Notes: generated by a model from the sequence alone, not told the origin. A DNA stretch of 64,000 nucleotides from an uncultured Bacteroidales bacterium (GCA_902778935.1 CACYZT010000001.1:1-64000), one strand, 5' to 3'. Positions 16,042-23,233 are shown, numbered from the stretch's first letter. A program made the numbers and translations.

Positions 16042-16902
16042 TCAGGCAAAAAAGACGGAGAAATCAGCCGTCAAAGGGATGCCTAACATGCGGAATTGAC
16101 TCGGTGAGACGCATCCCATCTGCTGAAACTCCAGCGCCATGTGGCTCAAGTCATAGTATCCGTGGTTCAGGGCAACTGCCATGAGGTCAATGGGTTTGTC
16201 TTCAGCGGCTATCCGCTGCATCTCTTGTATCGTGCGGTGGAAACGGCGCAAGCGGATGAACTGTTTCGGCGGGATGCCGACATAACTGCGGAAGACACGC
16301 AGGAACTGGCGTTCACCAAGACATGCCACAGACGCCATTTCGGCAGCTGAGATATTGCCTTTCGCCTCATCACAAGCCGCTACGACTTTGCATATTCTCG
16401 CATAATTCACATCCTCTTTGAGGGGAAGACGGCCTAAAAAGAAAGCATCCAACTGCGTTGTTATGTCCTCTGCCCGCGGAGTGGATTTGAAGATTCTATC
16501 CAGCTGCAGCAGGCCTTCATCGCCGGACTCCTGCGCCTTCAAGACTTTTCCGGACAACTGCTGCAAGTCCATTCCCGTTAAGACATGCATACCTCCGGGT
16601 TCAAAATCCATCAACATCCCTTCGAACCAACCGCTGAGCGTCGTCAGGCCGAGCGTTTTCTGATTGGCGCCAAGAAGCATCAGTTCGTCCGATTGTTTGT
16701 TGCCTATCTCGACCATACTATTTCTGACAAAGATAAAACTGCCGTAGTTGGGCAACAAAGGCTGCACATGCTTGCCATTCACAAAACGCGGGTCGTCCTC
16801 CGGCGGGGCCATCGTGTCCGTCGAACCCTCCGCACGCACGTACACATAGCGTGAGATATAAGGACGTAAAGTCGGAGCGGGCTGAATGATTTGGAAATAC
16901 AT
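16042..16902 (-). CDS. AraC-family transcriptional regulator
   Basis: 286 aa. An N-terminal ligand-sensing-like region (residues 1-150) precedes a C-terminal double helix-turn-helix: NISAAEMASVACLGERQFLR and the second HTH with YDLSHMALEFQQMGCVSPSQF, the classic AraC signature. It probably binds DNA and responds to a small molecule; the regulon is unknown. ATG at 16902 shares one base with the TGA of the histidine kinase (TGATG), so translation is coupled. An AraC protein paired directly with an NtrY-like kinase is not a standard two-component arrangement. Confidence 0.9.
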   Translation of the reverse strand: MYFQIIQPAPTLRPYISRYVYVRAEGSTDTMAPPEDDPRFVNGKHVQPLLPNYGSFIFVRNSMVEIGNKQSDELMLLGANQKTLGLTTLSGWFEGMLMDFEPGGMHVLTGMDLQQLSGKVLKAQESGDEGLLQLDRIFKSTPRAEDITTQLDAFFLGRLPLKEDVNYARICKVVAACDEAKGNISAAEMASVACLGERQFLRVFRSYVGIPPKQFIRLRRFHRTIQEMQRIAAEDKPIDLMAVALNHGYYDLSHMALEFQQMGCVSPSQFRMLGIPLTADFSVFFA

Positions 16903-18926
16903 CAAACGGGCTTTTTGAAATAGACAAAGAAAGTGGTGCCTTTGGATGAGGTCTCGAACTCTATGCGTCCGCCGGAACCTTCAACGATATGCTTGGAGAT
17001 GGCGAGTCCAAGTCCGTTACCATTAGACTTGGTGGTGAAATTCGGCCGGAAAATCTTCTCGCGGATATCTTCCGCGATACCCGGTCCGTTATCGGAGATA
17101 GAGATCTGCACCTCGGTGTCCGAATAAGCGGAGTTGAGCATGACGATGACGTCAGGGGTTAGGGGGTTAGGGGTTAGGGGATTAGGGGTTAGCGCCTGAA
17201 TGGCATTGCGGATGATGTTCACAAAGACCTGCGAGACCTGTTCCTGGTCAGCGAGTACAGTCACACCGCTGTCTGCACCGACATAGCGAATAGGTATCTG
17301 CTCATCGTTGGCGCGCTGGAGCGTAATGACATGCGACAGTTTCTCGGCTATGTCCACTTCGGTCGTCACGACGTCAGGCTGCTTGGCGAACGTGGAGAAC
17401 GACTGCGCTATATGCGCGAGGTTGTCAATCTCGGACACCAGCATCGCTGTCGCTTTCTCAAAATAGGCATCAAACTGCTCTGTGCCACGCAAGCGTTGCA
17501 GTTTCTGCACAGACAGTTTCATGGGCGTGAGAGGATTGTTTATCTCGTGCGCTATCTGCCGCGCCATAGTTCGCCATGCGCCTTCGCGTTCTGCTTTTGC
17601 CAACTGCTCAGCCGACTCTTCCACCCTATCCACCAGCACGTTATAGCGCTCCACCAGCGCACCGAGTTCATCGTGATAGGGGTATTCGATATGGTTGTTT
17701 TTCGCGCCCATCGTGAAATGCCGCATTTTGTCCGTCATCATAGATATCGGCGCCGTCATGCTCCGTGCCGCCCAGAACGAGAAGAACAACGCCAACAGCA
17801 GCACGATGATATACGGCGGTAAGAGACGTGCCAAGAGCGTATCAATCTGCGCATTCAGCGTCTGTTCGCTCATGAAATACGGCACCGCTATATAACCGAT
17901 AGTAACAAACGAACCGTTATGGAAAGGCACATACGACACGAGATACGGGTGCGACGCCAACTGCTCGGAACACACGGCAGTGTGGTCTTCAGAGAAAATA
18001 GCCTCCGGAGCCATGCGACGCGAGAGGATACCGCTATTGAACAAAGCCGGCGACGAGGATGCCAAAATCTCACCCGAGAGCGAATAGACATTGATATCCT
18101 GATTCATGTCATAACCCAGGTCGTGCAAGTCAATCGACAAACCCTGCGCCTGTGTTTCCGTCAACGTCACATCCCAGTAATAGAGCGAACGCAGATAGGA
18201 CTGGATATACTCCGAACGCATCTGGAGGTCGTGCCGCTGATGCTGCTCGTAGTTCGTGTGCACATAACTGATGGACATGAAAAAGATATAGATAAATACC
18301 GCCAGCACAGGCGTGAGAATGATATACATGATACGCGTCGAAAGATGCATATTGCGAATCCCGCGATTGCGAATCAGACCGATGATACCGATGAGTATCA
18401 CGAGTCCGAAAAGCACATGGCAAAGGATGAACGAGAGTCGCGAACGGGAATAACGCGTGGTGTCCGACTCTAACAACCGGCGGAAAGAGAAAGTCTGCGC
18501 AGCCACGGCATTGATGTCCGTATAGTCCTCTATCTCCCTGTAACTGAGCGGAATAACCGTCAGCACATTATATGTCCCTGCCCGTGTCCAACGGGCTTTG
18601 GTCTGCGCGTTCGCAAAACTCTGGTCGCGCCATGTGTCGTAAGCCGTCAGATACACGGCGTCCGAAGCCAACCTGTTCGACGACCAATAAACCATCTGCT
18701 GTGCATCAAAGACATAGAACAGGACCTCATCATCTTTCTCCGCGATAGCTCGAATCGTATCCAGCGATGAGTTTCGCAGCAATGCCTCACAGAGCTGCTC
18801 CGTACGCTGCTCTGCCACATGTTGCTTTGCCTCCAGCGCTTTCTCTGCCGAATTACGACAGGCGACAAAGGCGCAGAGCACTACCATCAGCACCCACAAA
18901 CGAACTATGTAACCTACTCTTTTCAT
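16902..18926 (-). CDS. Sensor histidine kinase, NtrY-like
   Basis: About 674 aa. Hydrophobic segments near residues 5-24, 145-167, 175-198 and 370-392 frame an extracytoplasmic sensing region (~200-365); a HAMP-like linker follows. The phospho-acceptor box AHEINNPLTPMKLS (His ~460) is the NtrY/PAS-less kinase form, and the GHKL ATPase has NIIRNAIQA, DNGPGI and NGNGLGLA. Between the N box and the next strand sits LTPNPLTPNPLTP (residues ~579-591), encoded by a GGGGTTA repeat. No response regulator is adjacent. The start at 18926 lies only a few bases from the predicted transcription start. Confidence 0.93.
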   Translation of the reverse strand: MKRVGYIVRLWVLMVVLCAFVACRNSAEKALEAKQHVAEQRTEQLCEALLRNSSLDTIRAIAEKDDEVLFYVFDAQQMVYWSSNRLASDAVYLTAYDTWRDQSFANAQTKARWTRAGTYNVLTVIPLSYREIEDYTDINAVAAQTFSFRRLLESDTTRYSRSRLSFILCHVLFGLVILIGIIGLIRNRGIRNMHLSTRIMYIILTPVLAVFIYIFFMSISYVHTNYEQHQRHDLQMRSEYIQSYLRSLYYWDVTLTETQAQGLSIDLHDLGYDMNQDINVYSLSGEILASSSPALFNSGILSRRMAPEAIFSEDHTAVCSEQLASHPYLVSYVPFHNGSFVTIGYIAVPYFMSEQTLNAQIDTLLARLLPPYIIVLLLALFFSFWAARSMTAPISMMTDKMRHFTMGAKNNHIEYPYHDELGALVERYNVLVDRVEESAEQLAKAEREGAWRTMARQIAHEINNPLTPMKLSVQKLQRLRGTEQFDAYFEKATAMLVSEIDNLAHIAQSFSTFAKQPDVVTTEVDIAEKLSHVITLQRANDEQIPIRYVGADSGVTVLADQEQVSQVFVNIIRNAIQALTPNPLTPNPLTPDVIVMLNSAYSDTEVQISISDNGPGIAEDIREKIFRPNFTTKSNGNGLGLAISKHIVEGSGGRIEFETSSKGTTFFVYFKKPV
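17155..17191. repeat. GGGGTTA array inside the kinase gene
   Basis: GGGGTTA, GGGGGTTA, GGGGTTA, GGGGATTA, GGGGTTA: alternating 7- and 8-bp units giving a 15-bp, frame-preserving period. It encodes LTPNP repeats in the ATPase domain. The same unit family recurs at 60978-61001. Confidence 0.85.
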
Positions 18927-18936
18927 TATTCGAGTG

Positions 18937-18967
18937 CAAAGGTACTGCTTTTTTTTTACATACGCAA
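18937..18967 (-). promoter_or_regulatory. Histidine kinase promoter, very short leader
   Basis: TTGC at 18967-18964 and TACCTTTG at 18944-18937. The ATG begins at 18926, only 10 nt past the box, so the leader is at most about 5-7 nt. Confidence 0.85.
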
Positions 18968-18981
18968 GCACGCGTGCGTTT

Positions 18982-19013
18982 TTTGTTCGTTTTTCCTCTT
19001 TCTTTTTCTTTTG
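18982..19013 (+). promoter_or_regulatory. Promoter of a candidate structured RNA
   Basis: TTTG at 18982-18985, a 20-nt spacer and TTCTTTTG at 19006-19013 (one mismatch to TAnnTTTG). Divergent from the kinase promoter. Confidence 0.5.
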
Positions 19014-19017
19014 AGCT

Positions 19018-19394
19018 CGTACATAGGCAGCTTAGTACTTCGCCGTCCTCTCTCCACGTGAGGACGTTGTTATCTTGTATCGCCCCCTGTCTTTGTATCA
19101 CGTTTAACGAGGTTACAAATGCCAGCGGTCTGCCCGTTACAAGATAAATGCGGGTGTAGCCTCGGAGCGTTCTCCCGTTGAAGCGGGAGAAAGTCCGTGA
19201 CCGCTCCGCCTAAGAGGGAGCTGTTACATCGTTCCACGATGTGCTGATTCTTCTTTTAGCTTTTAGGGTATCCTGTCGCGCGTTTTCCATGAGCGCGGTT
19301 GTTCTTTTCTTGGCGTTTCACTCATCTTGGTAGTTTCATCGTCTTGTAGACGGCGCCTATTTCGTCCATTGTTAGGGATATTATCCCGTTTTTA
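19018..19394 (+). ncRNA. Candidate structured non-coding RNA, ~375 nt
   Basis: No convincing reading frame lies here. On the plus strand there is a promoter-like element at 18982-19013 and a hairpin plus T-run (GGGAT/ATCCC, 19375-19393) at the end. In between are nested helices CGGAGCG/CGCTCCG (19163-19169 with 19202-19208) enclosing TTCTCCCG/CGGGAGAA (19170-19177 with 19184-19191), ACATCG/CGATGT (19226-19242), CGTCCTC/GAGGACG (19044-19066), and long-range pairs joining the ends: ATAGG 19023-19027 with CCTAT 19356-19360, and CGCCGTC 19041-19047 with GACGGCG 19349-19355. The last pair competes with the CGTCCTC helix. It matches neither RNase P nor tmRNA as I know them. Confidence 0.5.
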
Positions 19395-19414
19395 AAGAAA
19401 AAATGCCTCTCCTC

Positions 19415-19445
19415 TTGCATATCTGCCGAAAAAGTAGGATTTTTG
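19415..19445 (+). promoter_or_regulatory. Promoter of orphan repeat transcript A
   Basis: TTGC at 19415-19418 and GATTTTTG at 19438-19445 with the 20-nt distance. Its spacer and downstream bases closely match the promoter at 33127-33157. Confidence 0.6.
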
Positions 19446-19449
19446 CACC

Positions 19450-19605
19450 GTTTTTCGGACCAATCCCGACAGTCAACCGACGGTGAACCGACAGTCAACC
19501 GACAGTCAAGGCTAAGATAAGGCTAAGATCACCCTACTTTCATGCTAAGCTTGACCGATTAAAGAATATCGGCGACATCTCTGCCGCCGATACCCTTTCT
19601 TCCTT
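19450..19605 (+). ncRNA. Orphan promoter-array-hairpin transcript A (putative)
   Basis: From the predicted start this ~150-nt stretch contains an 11-bp phased array (19466-19531) and ends in a hairpin, TATCGGCG/CGCCGATA (19567-19592), followed by a pyrimidine/T-rich run. No substantial reading frame is present. It resembles the unit at 33163-33310 in promoter, leader and array, arguing for one family of transcripts. Confidence 0.4.
19466..19531 (+). repeat. 11-bp tandem array, site 2 (six units)
   Basis: Six consecutive 11-mers in perfect phase: CCGACAGTCAA, CCGACGGTGAA, CCGACAGTCAA, CCGACAGTCAA, then GGCTAAGATAA and GGCTAAGATCA. It begins about 20 nt after the -7 box of the promoter at 19415. 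Confidence 0.95.
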
Positions 19606-19689
19606 TCCGCAGAATCAGATTCCGCTCCTCACCTCACCTCTTGTCCCTGCAAGGTATATACTTTCTCCCCGCGATGGATGAGGATATTA

Positions 19690-20208
19690 TTATCCATAGA
19701 TTCTATGCTTTTCTTCTTCCGTAAAGGCATTGAAACGCGCTATCCAATAATCGGATTTCTCATAAGCGAACTCTCCTCTATCAATTTCCGATTCTCGTTT
19801 CGGGTGTAAAATCACATTGTTTCCTTCTCCCATGTGTTCTGTCCAAGTCAACTCAGCAAACGGAGACTCTTGTTGCTGACCTATATGGTGTAATTCATAA
19901 GGGTCACCATTAGGGTCACGAGGAGGAAAACCTTCACCTATAAGATCGGCGTTATTATATTCTTTCCACTCATCGTACTTTTTCAAACCTTGTTGCGGTG
20001 AGTCGCGAAGCCAAGTATTACGACGAATGGAATAATCAGCCCAATTTATGTCTGTGCGACATAGAGCCCATTTGTCTCCTATACGACGTGCGACCAAATT
20101 CGCACGCATATAGAGATCCGCTTCTTCTATCGAACCAATATAGCTGACAATATCATCCGGCCAGCCTGTGCGTTGACGGATAAGTTGTTGCTGCTGGGAG
20201 TCTAACAT
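19690..20208 (-). CDS. Stand-alone LHH-type HNH nuclease (orphan toxin-like)
   Basis: 172 aa. The second half carries the LHH signature of the HNH/Endo VII superfamily: NGDPYELHHIGQQQESPFAEL, followed by a His in WTEHMGEGNNVILHPK. The N-terminal part (GWPDDIVSYIGSIEEADLYM, RTDINWADYSI) also matches the region that precedes LHH domains at the C-termini of Rhs, CDI and T6SS toxins. No delivery domain or signal is present. ATG at 20208 directly abuts the upstream stop (TAAATG). No immunity gene follows: downstream is non-coding. It is the last gene of a four-gene unit in a region that looks AT-richer than its neighbours. Confidence 0.82.
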   Translation of the reverse strand: MLDSQQQQLIRQRTGWPDDIVSYIGSIEEADLYMRANLVARRIGDKWALCRTDINWADYSIRRNTWLRDSPQQGLKKYDEWKEYNNADLIGEGFPPRDPNGDPYELHHIGQQQESPFAELTWTEHMGEGNNVILHPKRESEIDRGEFAYEKSDYWIARFNAFTEEEKHRIYG

Positions 20209-20436
20209 TTACATTCGTTTGGCTTCCATGTATCCCGAACTAATAGCTGCAGGGCAACGACTAAGATCTATACCACATTGTTGGGCAAATGCTTGTATAA
20301 TACGTTTCTTGCCTTCGGTTGTATAAACAGGGCTGGAAGTCGATTCGTAGGGAACACGAACACTCAAACCAACTGGTAATTGGATACCGTTACCAACATA
20401 CTTATGCGTAACGGTTACTTCAAACATGTATGTCAT
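20209..20436 (-). CDS. Small protein, DUF6140-like
   Basis: 75 aa, beginning with a beta-rich segment (FEVTVTHKYVGNGIQLPVGL, then RVPY) and ending in a short helical part. It resembles small Bacteroides proteins annotated DUF6140 as far as I can recall; this is a pattern judgement. No signal peptide or membrane segment. Its start is 3 nt after the zinc-ribbon stop and its stop abuts the nuclease ATG, so it is translated with the nuclease. It could be an immunity or adaptor protein, but nothing in the sequence proves that. Confidence 0.65.
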   Translation of the reverse strand: MTYMFEVTVTHKYVGNGIQLPVGLSVRVPYESTSSPVYTTEGKKRIIQAFAQQCGIDLSRCPAAISSGYMEAKRM

Positions 20437-20439
20437 AAT

Positions 20440-20580
20440 TTATTTACCTCCCATTAATTTTGAAAGTCCCTCCATGATGTCTACAGCAACACCTAACTTG
20501 CTAATATGCCCACATTTCGGACAAACTGCTAATCCGTAATACGAATTACCACATTTCGGACAAACTCTCATTTTGCTCAT
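20440..20580 (-). CDS. 46-aa double CPKCG zinc-ribbon protein
   Basis: A short frame from ATG at 20580: MSKMRVCPKCGNSYYG, then a second VCPKCGHIS, and a 22-residue helix ending MGGK. The two CPKCG knuckles form one zinc ribbon of the kind often found at the termini of membrane or regulatory proteins; here it is a free miniprotein. It lies 31 nt after the membrane protein gene and 3 nt before the 75-aa gene, in tight operon spacing. The coding call rests on the paired cysteine motifs and on spacing. Confidence 0.78.
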   Translation of the reverse strand: MSKMRVCPKCGNSYYGLAVCPKCGHISKLGVAVDIMEGLSKLMGGK

Positions 20581-20611
20581 GATTCCTAATTAAAATTATT
20601 AAGTTAATGTA

Positions 20612-21169
20612 TTAAGATTTATTTTTTTTGTAATCACCCTTGGCCTCATTAATAAATGATTTAAGAGAGTCAGACTCTTTTAATACTTCTTTCACTGCTT
20701 CTCCAAGATTAGCTTCCGAAATAACTCCGTTTCCTTTGCGTGCTAATAGCAAAAGAGCTTTAAGGTAAACATATCCGGACGCAAGGGTAAGTGCATATAC
20801 AAGAGCACTCATAATTATTGCGGAACCTATTGTTCCTATACCTGGAATAAACTTAAGTGCACTTGCCGCCGCCATTCCAACGCCATATGCAGCAAGATTC
20901 GTGGCAACACCTGAGGCGATTGTTTTTAAGACATTTTCTTTGATAGACAGTCCAATTTTTGAGTTAATACGAACATACATTCCCCAAATTGAGACTGCCG
21001 CAGCTGCAACATCCGCCCCAGGAATTGGAATCCAACTTGAACCCACAGCAAGAGCACTATGTGTTTTTACTACATTAGACAATTCTCCGGGGAGTAATTT
21101 GTCTGCTTGTTTGTTCAATGCTTCTACTAAATCCACTGCAACGCGGAGAATTTTTTGATCTGTACTCAT
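20612..21169 (-). CDS. DUF697-like helical membrane protein
   Basis: 185 aa. A polar N-terminal helix is followed by IPIPGADVAAAAVSIWGMY, which fits the (P)xPxxD signature of DUF697/YcjF-type domains often linked to GTPases. Then come two glycine-rich hydrophobic segments (around LAAYGVGMAAASALKFIPGI and SAIIMSALVYALTLASGYVY) and a lysine-rich tail. It probably inserts in the inner membrane. It is first gene of the nuclease unit, preceded by a ~360-nt structured leader. Whether it is effector, pore or anchor is unknown. Confidence 0.7.
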   Translation of the reverse strand: MSTDQKILRVAVDLVEALNKQADKLLPGELSNVVKTHSALAVGSSWIPIPGADVAAAAVSIWGMYVRINSKIGLSIKENVLKTIASGVATNLAAYGVGMAAASALKFIPGIGTIGSAIIMSALVYALTLASGYVYLKALLLLARKGNGVISEANLGEAVKEVLKESDSLKSFINEAKGDYKKNKS

Positions 21170-21244
21170 GAATATTGATTTTTAGTTTTGCCTACTCACT
21201 TGGCTTTTCGGCTTACTCCATATTACAACTAATATATGCACATA

Positions 21245-21530
21245 CAAAAAGCGCAGACCTCGCTGTTGATTACTCACCAAACGAGGCCTTCGCATGCCGA
21301 TAAGTCAAATAAACAACAGGAAACCTACGCCGATATGACAAACCGCTTGCAAGAATACTGCAAGACGGGTATAGTAGTCATACCCATAGGCATCTATTGA
21401 TTACTTTGATTTGACTTATCAAGTAAAAGGTTGCGAAGCTTTCGTTTGGTCAACACAAAGCGTCAATAAACGCTATCAATATGTTCTAATCCGTTTTTTG
21501 CGGAGAGACGCTTCTCTCCATTTCGGATTT
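21245..21530 (-). ncRNA. Structured leader or independent RNA before the nuclease island
   Basis: Transcribed from the promoter at 21537-21567. Minus-strand helices include GGAGAGA/TCTCTCC with an AGCG loop (21502-21519) enclosed by AATCCG/CGGATT (21488-21493 with 21524-21529), an 11-bp long-range stem TTTGACTTATC/GATAAGTCAAA (21299-21309 with 21410-21420) enclosing two smaller hairpins, and a final GGCCTCG/CGAGGTC hairpin (21256-21288) followed by five Ts. The last could terminate an independent ~285-nt RNA or attenuate the downstream operon. No frame of note is present. Confidence 0.5.
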
Positions 21531-21536
21531 TCGGTG

Positions 21537-21567
21537 CAAAGATAGTGAAAAGTTTTCAATTATGCAA
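21537..21567 (-). promoter_or_regulatory. Promoter of the nuclease island
   Basis: TTGC at 21567-21564 and TATCTTTG at 21544-21537, canonical spacing. It lies about 365 nt before the first ATG of the island. Confidence 0.8.
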
Positions 21568-21607
21568 ATAAAAGTTACTTTTTGTAGCCATTTTAGCACT
21601 TTTGATA

Positions 21608-21630
21608 CAAAAAAGCGCACTTTCGTGCGC
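21608..21630 (-). terminator. Terminator of a short minus-strand RNA
   Basis: GCGCAC/GTGCGC with a 4-nt loop, followed by a T-run on the minus strand. Confidence 0.8.
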
Positions 21631-21697
21631 CTATGTCATTTTTTTTGTTTGTTTTGCTCGCTTTTCCGTCCCGAGCACAACGATTCAATTTTTTTTC
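21615..21697 (-). ncRNA. Candidate ~85-nt small RNA
   Basis: A full promoter (21702-21732) and a strong terminator (21608-21630) bracket about 85 nt without a reading frame. It contains a TGCTCG/CGAGCA hairpin before the terminator stem. This could be an sRNA or simply the stub of a lost gene. Confidence 0.45.
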
Positions 21698-21701
21698 GAT
21701 G

Positions 21702-21732
21702 CAAAGTTACTACATTTTTTTGACATATACAA
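21702..21732 (-). promoter_or_regulatory. Promoter of the short minus-strand RNA
   Basis: TTGT at 21732-21729 and TAACTTTG at 21709-21702. It faces away from the transporter promoter 19 nt away. Confidence 0.75.
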
Positions 21733-21750
21733 TTTATTTTAAGTTTTTGC

Positions 21751-21781
21751 TTGCGTATGTGCGAATTTTGTAGTATCTTTG
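21751..21781 (+). promoter_or_regulatory. Promoter of the CcdA/ArsG-like gene
   Basis: TTGC at 21751-21754 and TATCTTTG at 21774-21781. The leader is about 20 nt. Confidence 0.85.
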
Positions 21782-21807
21782 CAGCCGATTTTGAGTATTG
21801 ACACTAC

Positions 21808-22530
21808 ATGATACAGATTTTTACGGCTTTATTATTAGGTTTGTTGACCATCTTAGACCCTTGTACGCTGATGACCAGCATCACAGCCATCAGTTATATA
21901 GACAAGGAGATAAACAACAAACGGCTTGTGCTGACCAACGGGCTGATGTTCGTGTCAGGCAAACTGGCGACCTACGTGTTGCTCAGCATCCCGTTTCTCA
22001 TGGGCGCGCAGACCGCGGGTATCCAGCATATGCTTTCCCATTGGGGCGAACCGATATTGGCAGGATTCATGCTCATCTGCGGTATTGTGCTGCTTTTCAG
22101 CGGACATCATCACCATGAGCACGACCATGGCATCAGCAAATGGCTCAAGGATACGGACAGCAAAGAGAGTTGGCTATGGTCTTTCATCCTCGGTATTTTC
22201 TTCGCGATTGCTTTCTGCCCGCACAGACTCGTCTATTTCCTGACGATGATTGATATCACGCTCACGCTTCCCAGCAGTTGGAACTGGCTGATGCCGATTG
22301 TGTTCGGTCTTGGGACAGGTCTGCCTATTATGCTGATTGCGTGGCTGGTAAGTTACAGCGCAGTTAGTATCGGCAAGTTAACCAGCAACATGCAGACCTT
22401 CGAGAAATGGTTCCGCCATATTTGCGCCATTCTGTTCTTGATATTAGGTGTCTATCTGGCTGTTCACTGCGTGCTGGAATACCACGAACACGGATGTTGC
22501 GAACACGAGCACTATGAGCTTTCGCTTTAA
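21808..22530 (+). CDS. CcdA/ArsG-like membrane transporter with His-rich loops
   Basis: 240 aa with about six transmembrane segments. DPCTLMTSITAISY in the first helix and AFCPHR in a later one are the paired cysteine-containing sites of the CcdA/DsbD superfamily; the closest relatives I know are the ArsG-like small transporters of Bacteroidota. A cytoplasmic or periplasmic loop reads HHHHEHDHG and the tail ends HEHGCCEHEHYE, both strong metal-binding features. Reductant transfer or metal(loid) efflux are both possible. The next gene overlaps its 3' end by 17 bp. Confidence 0.8.
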   Translation: MIQIFTALLLGLLTILDPCTLMTSITAISYIDKEINNKRLVLTNGLMFVSGKLATYVLLSIPFLMGAQTAGIQHMLSHWGEPILAGFMLICGIVLLFSGHHHHEHDHGISKWLKDTDSKESWLWSFILGIFFAIAFCPHRLVYFLTMIDITLTLPSSWNWLMPIVFGLGTGLPIMLIAWLVSYSAVSIGKLTSNMQTFEKWFRHICAILFLILGVYLAVHCVLEYHEHGCCEHEHYELSL

Positions 22531-23233
22531 ACAGTTTTTCGTTGAAGACAGCAAGTGCGCCATGAAAGTCGGAACCGACGGCGTGCTGATTGGCTGTTGG
22601 CCGTTAGCCATTAGCCATAGGCTTATTCATCGTGTCTTAGATGTCGGCACAGGTAGCGGACTGGTTGCGCTGATGCTGGCGCAGCGATGCACAGAAGCAC
22701 ATATTGACGCCATCGACATTGAAGAAGCAGCGGTAGCGCAGGCACAAGAGAACTTCATTCATTCGCCGTGGCACGACCGTCTTGACGCTTTCGTATCGCC
22801 GATACAAGATTGGCAAGGCGGACCATACGAACTGATTGCATCCAACCCACCCTATTTCCAAAACAGTCTCAAGAATCCCGACAAAGGGCGTCAGACCGCG
22901 CGACATACAGACACACTCTCCTATTCCGAATTGCTACAACACAGCGCACGGCTGTTGACAGAAAACGGTCTATTGGCACTTATCTTACCGGCTGAATCGG
23001 AAGCGGAAGTACGCGAAATGGCGAAGCAATATTCCTTATATTGTACGCACGTCACACGCGTATATAGTAAGGAGTCCAAACCTGCGAGACGCGTGCTACT
23101 GCTATTCGAGAAGTCGACGACCTCTCGACGACCGCTCGAGATTGGACTGAAAGAAGACACACTCATCCTCGAAGATGACAAAGGCGGACGAAGCCGCGAC
23201 TATCAGGAAATAACAAAGGACTTCTACCTGTAA
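22514..23233 (+). CDS. trmN6: tRNA1(Val) (adenine(37)-N6)-methyltransferase
   Basis: SAM-dependent methylation of A37 in tRNA1(Val), the YfiC/TrmN6 family. Start at 22514 (MSFRFKQFFVEDSKCAMKVG), the typical N-terminus; the frame opens further upstream but only inside the preceding gene. The SAM motif VLDVGTGSGLVALMLA and the adenine-N6 catalytic motif SNPPYF are intact. About 239 aa. The loop after TDGVLIG is enlarged by PLAISHRLIH, encoded partly by a 7-bp repeat. The gene's last codons form the left arm of its own terminator. Confidence 0.93.
   Translation: MSFRFKQFFVEDSKCAMKVGTDGVLIGCWPLAISHRLIHRVLDVGTGSGLVALMLAQRCTEAHIDAIDIEEAAVAQAQENFIHSPWHDRLDAFVSPIQDWQGGPYELIASNPPYFQNSLKNPDKGRQTARHTDTLSYSELLQHSARLLTENGLLALILPAESEAEVREMAKQYSLYCTHVTRVYSKESKPARRVLLLFEKSTTSRRPLEIGLKEDTLILEDDKGGRSRDYQEITKDFYL
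22600..22620. repeat. 7-bp tandem array inside trmN6
   Basis: GCCGTTA, GCCATTA, GCCATAG in register. It encodes an extra loop just before the SAM-binding motif. Confidence 0.6.

Noticed and set aside
17155-17191. Telomere-like GGGGTTA repeats
   Set aside because: They are only five units, interrupted by 8-mers, inside a coding gene, and belong to a wider set of 7-8-bp arrays with other sequences.
19187-19210. Possible RNase P RNA (a GAGAAAGTCCGTGACCGC stretch resembling the P4 region)
   Set aside because: The partner consensus ACAGAA...GGCTTA and the other conserved regions (GUAAACCCC-like, AGAUGAAU-like) are absent within 400 nt on either side.
21460-21490. A further 11-bp array (GTCAACAC... 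GTCAATAA...)
   Set aside because: The spacing between the two similar words is 13 nt and there are only two; it is better explained by the AGCGT/ACGCT hairpin of the leader RNA.
19018-21530. tmRNA among the structured RNAs
   Set aside because: No tRNA-like acceptor or T-loop ends and no tag-peptide reading frame ending in LAA could be found on either strand.
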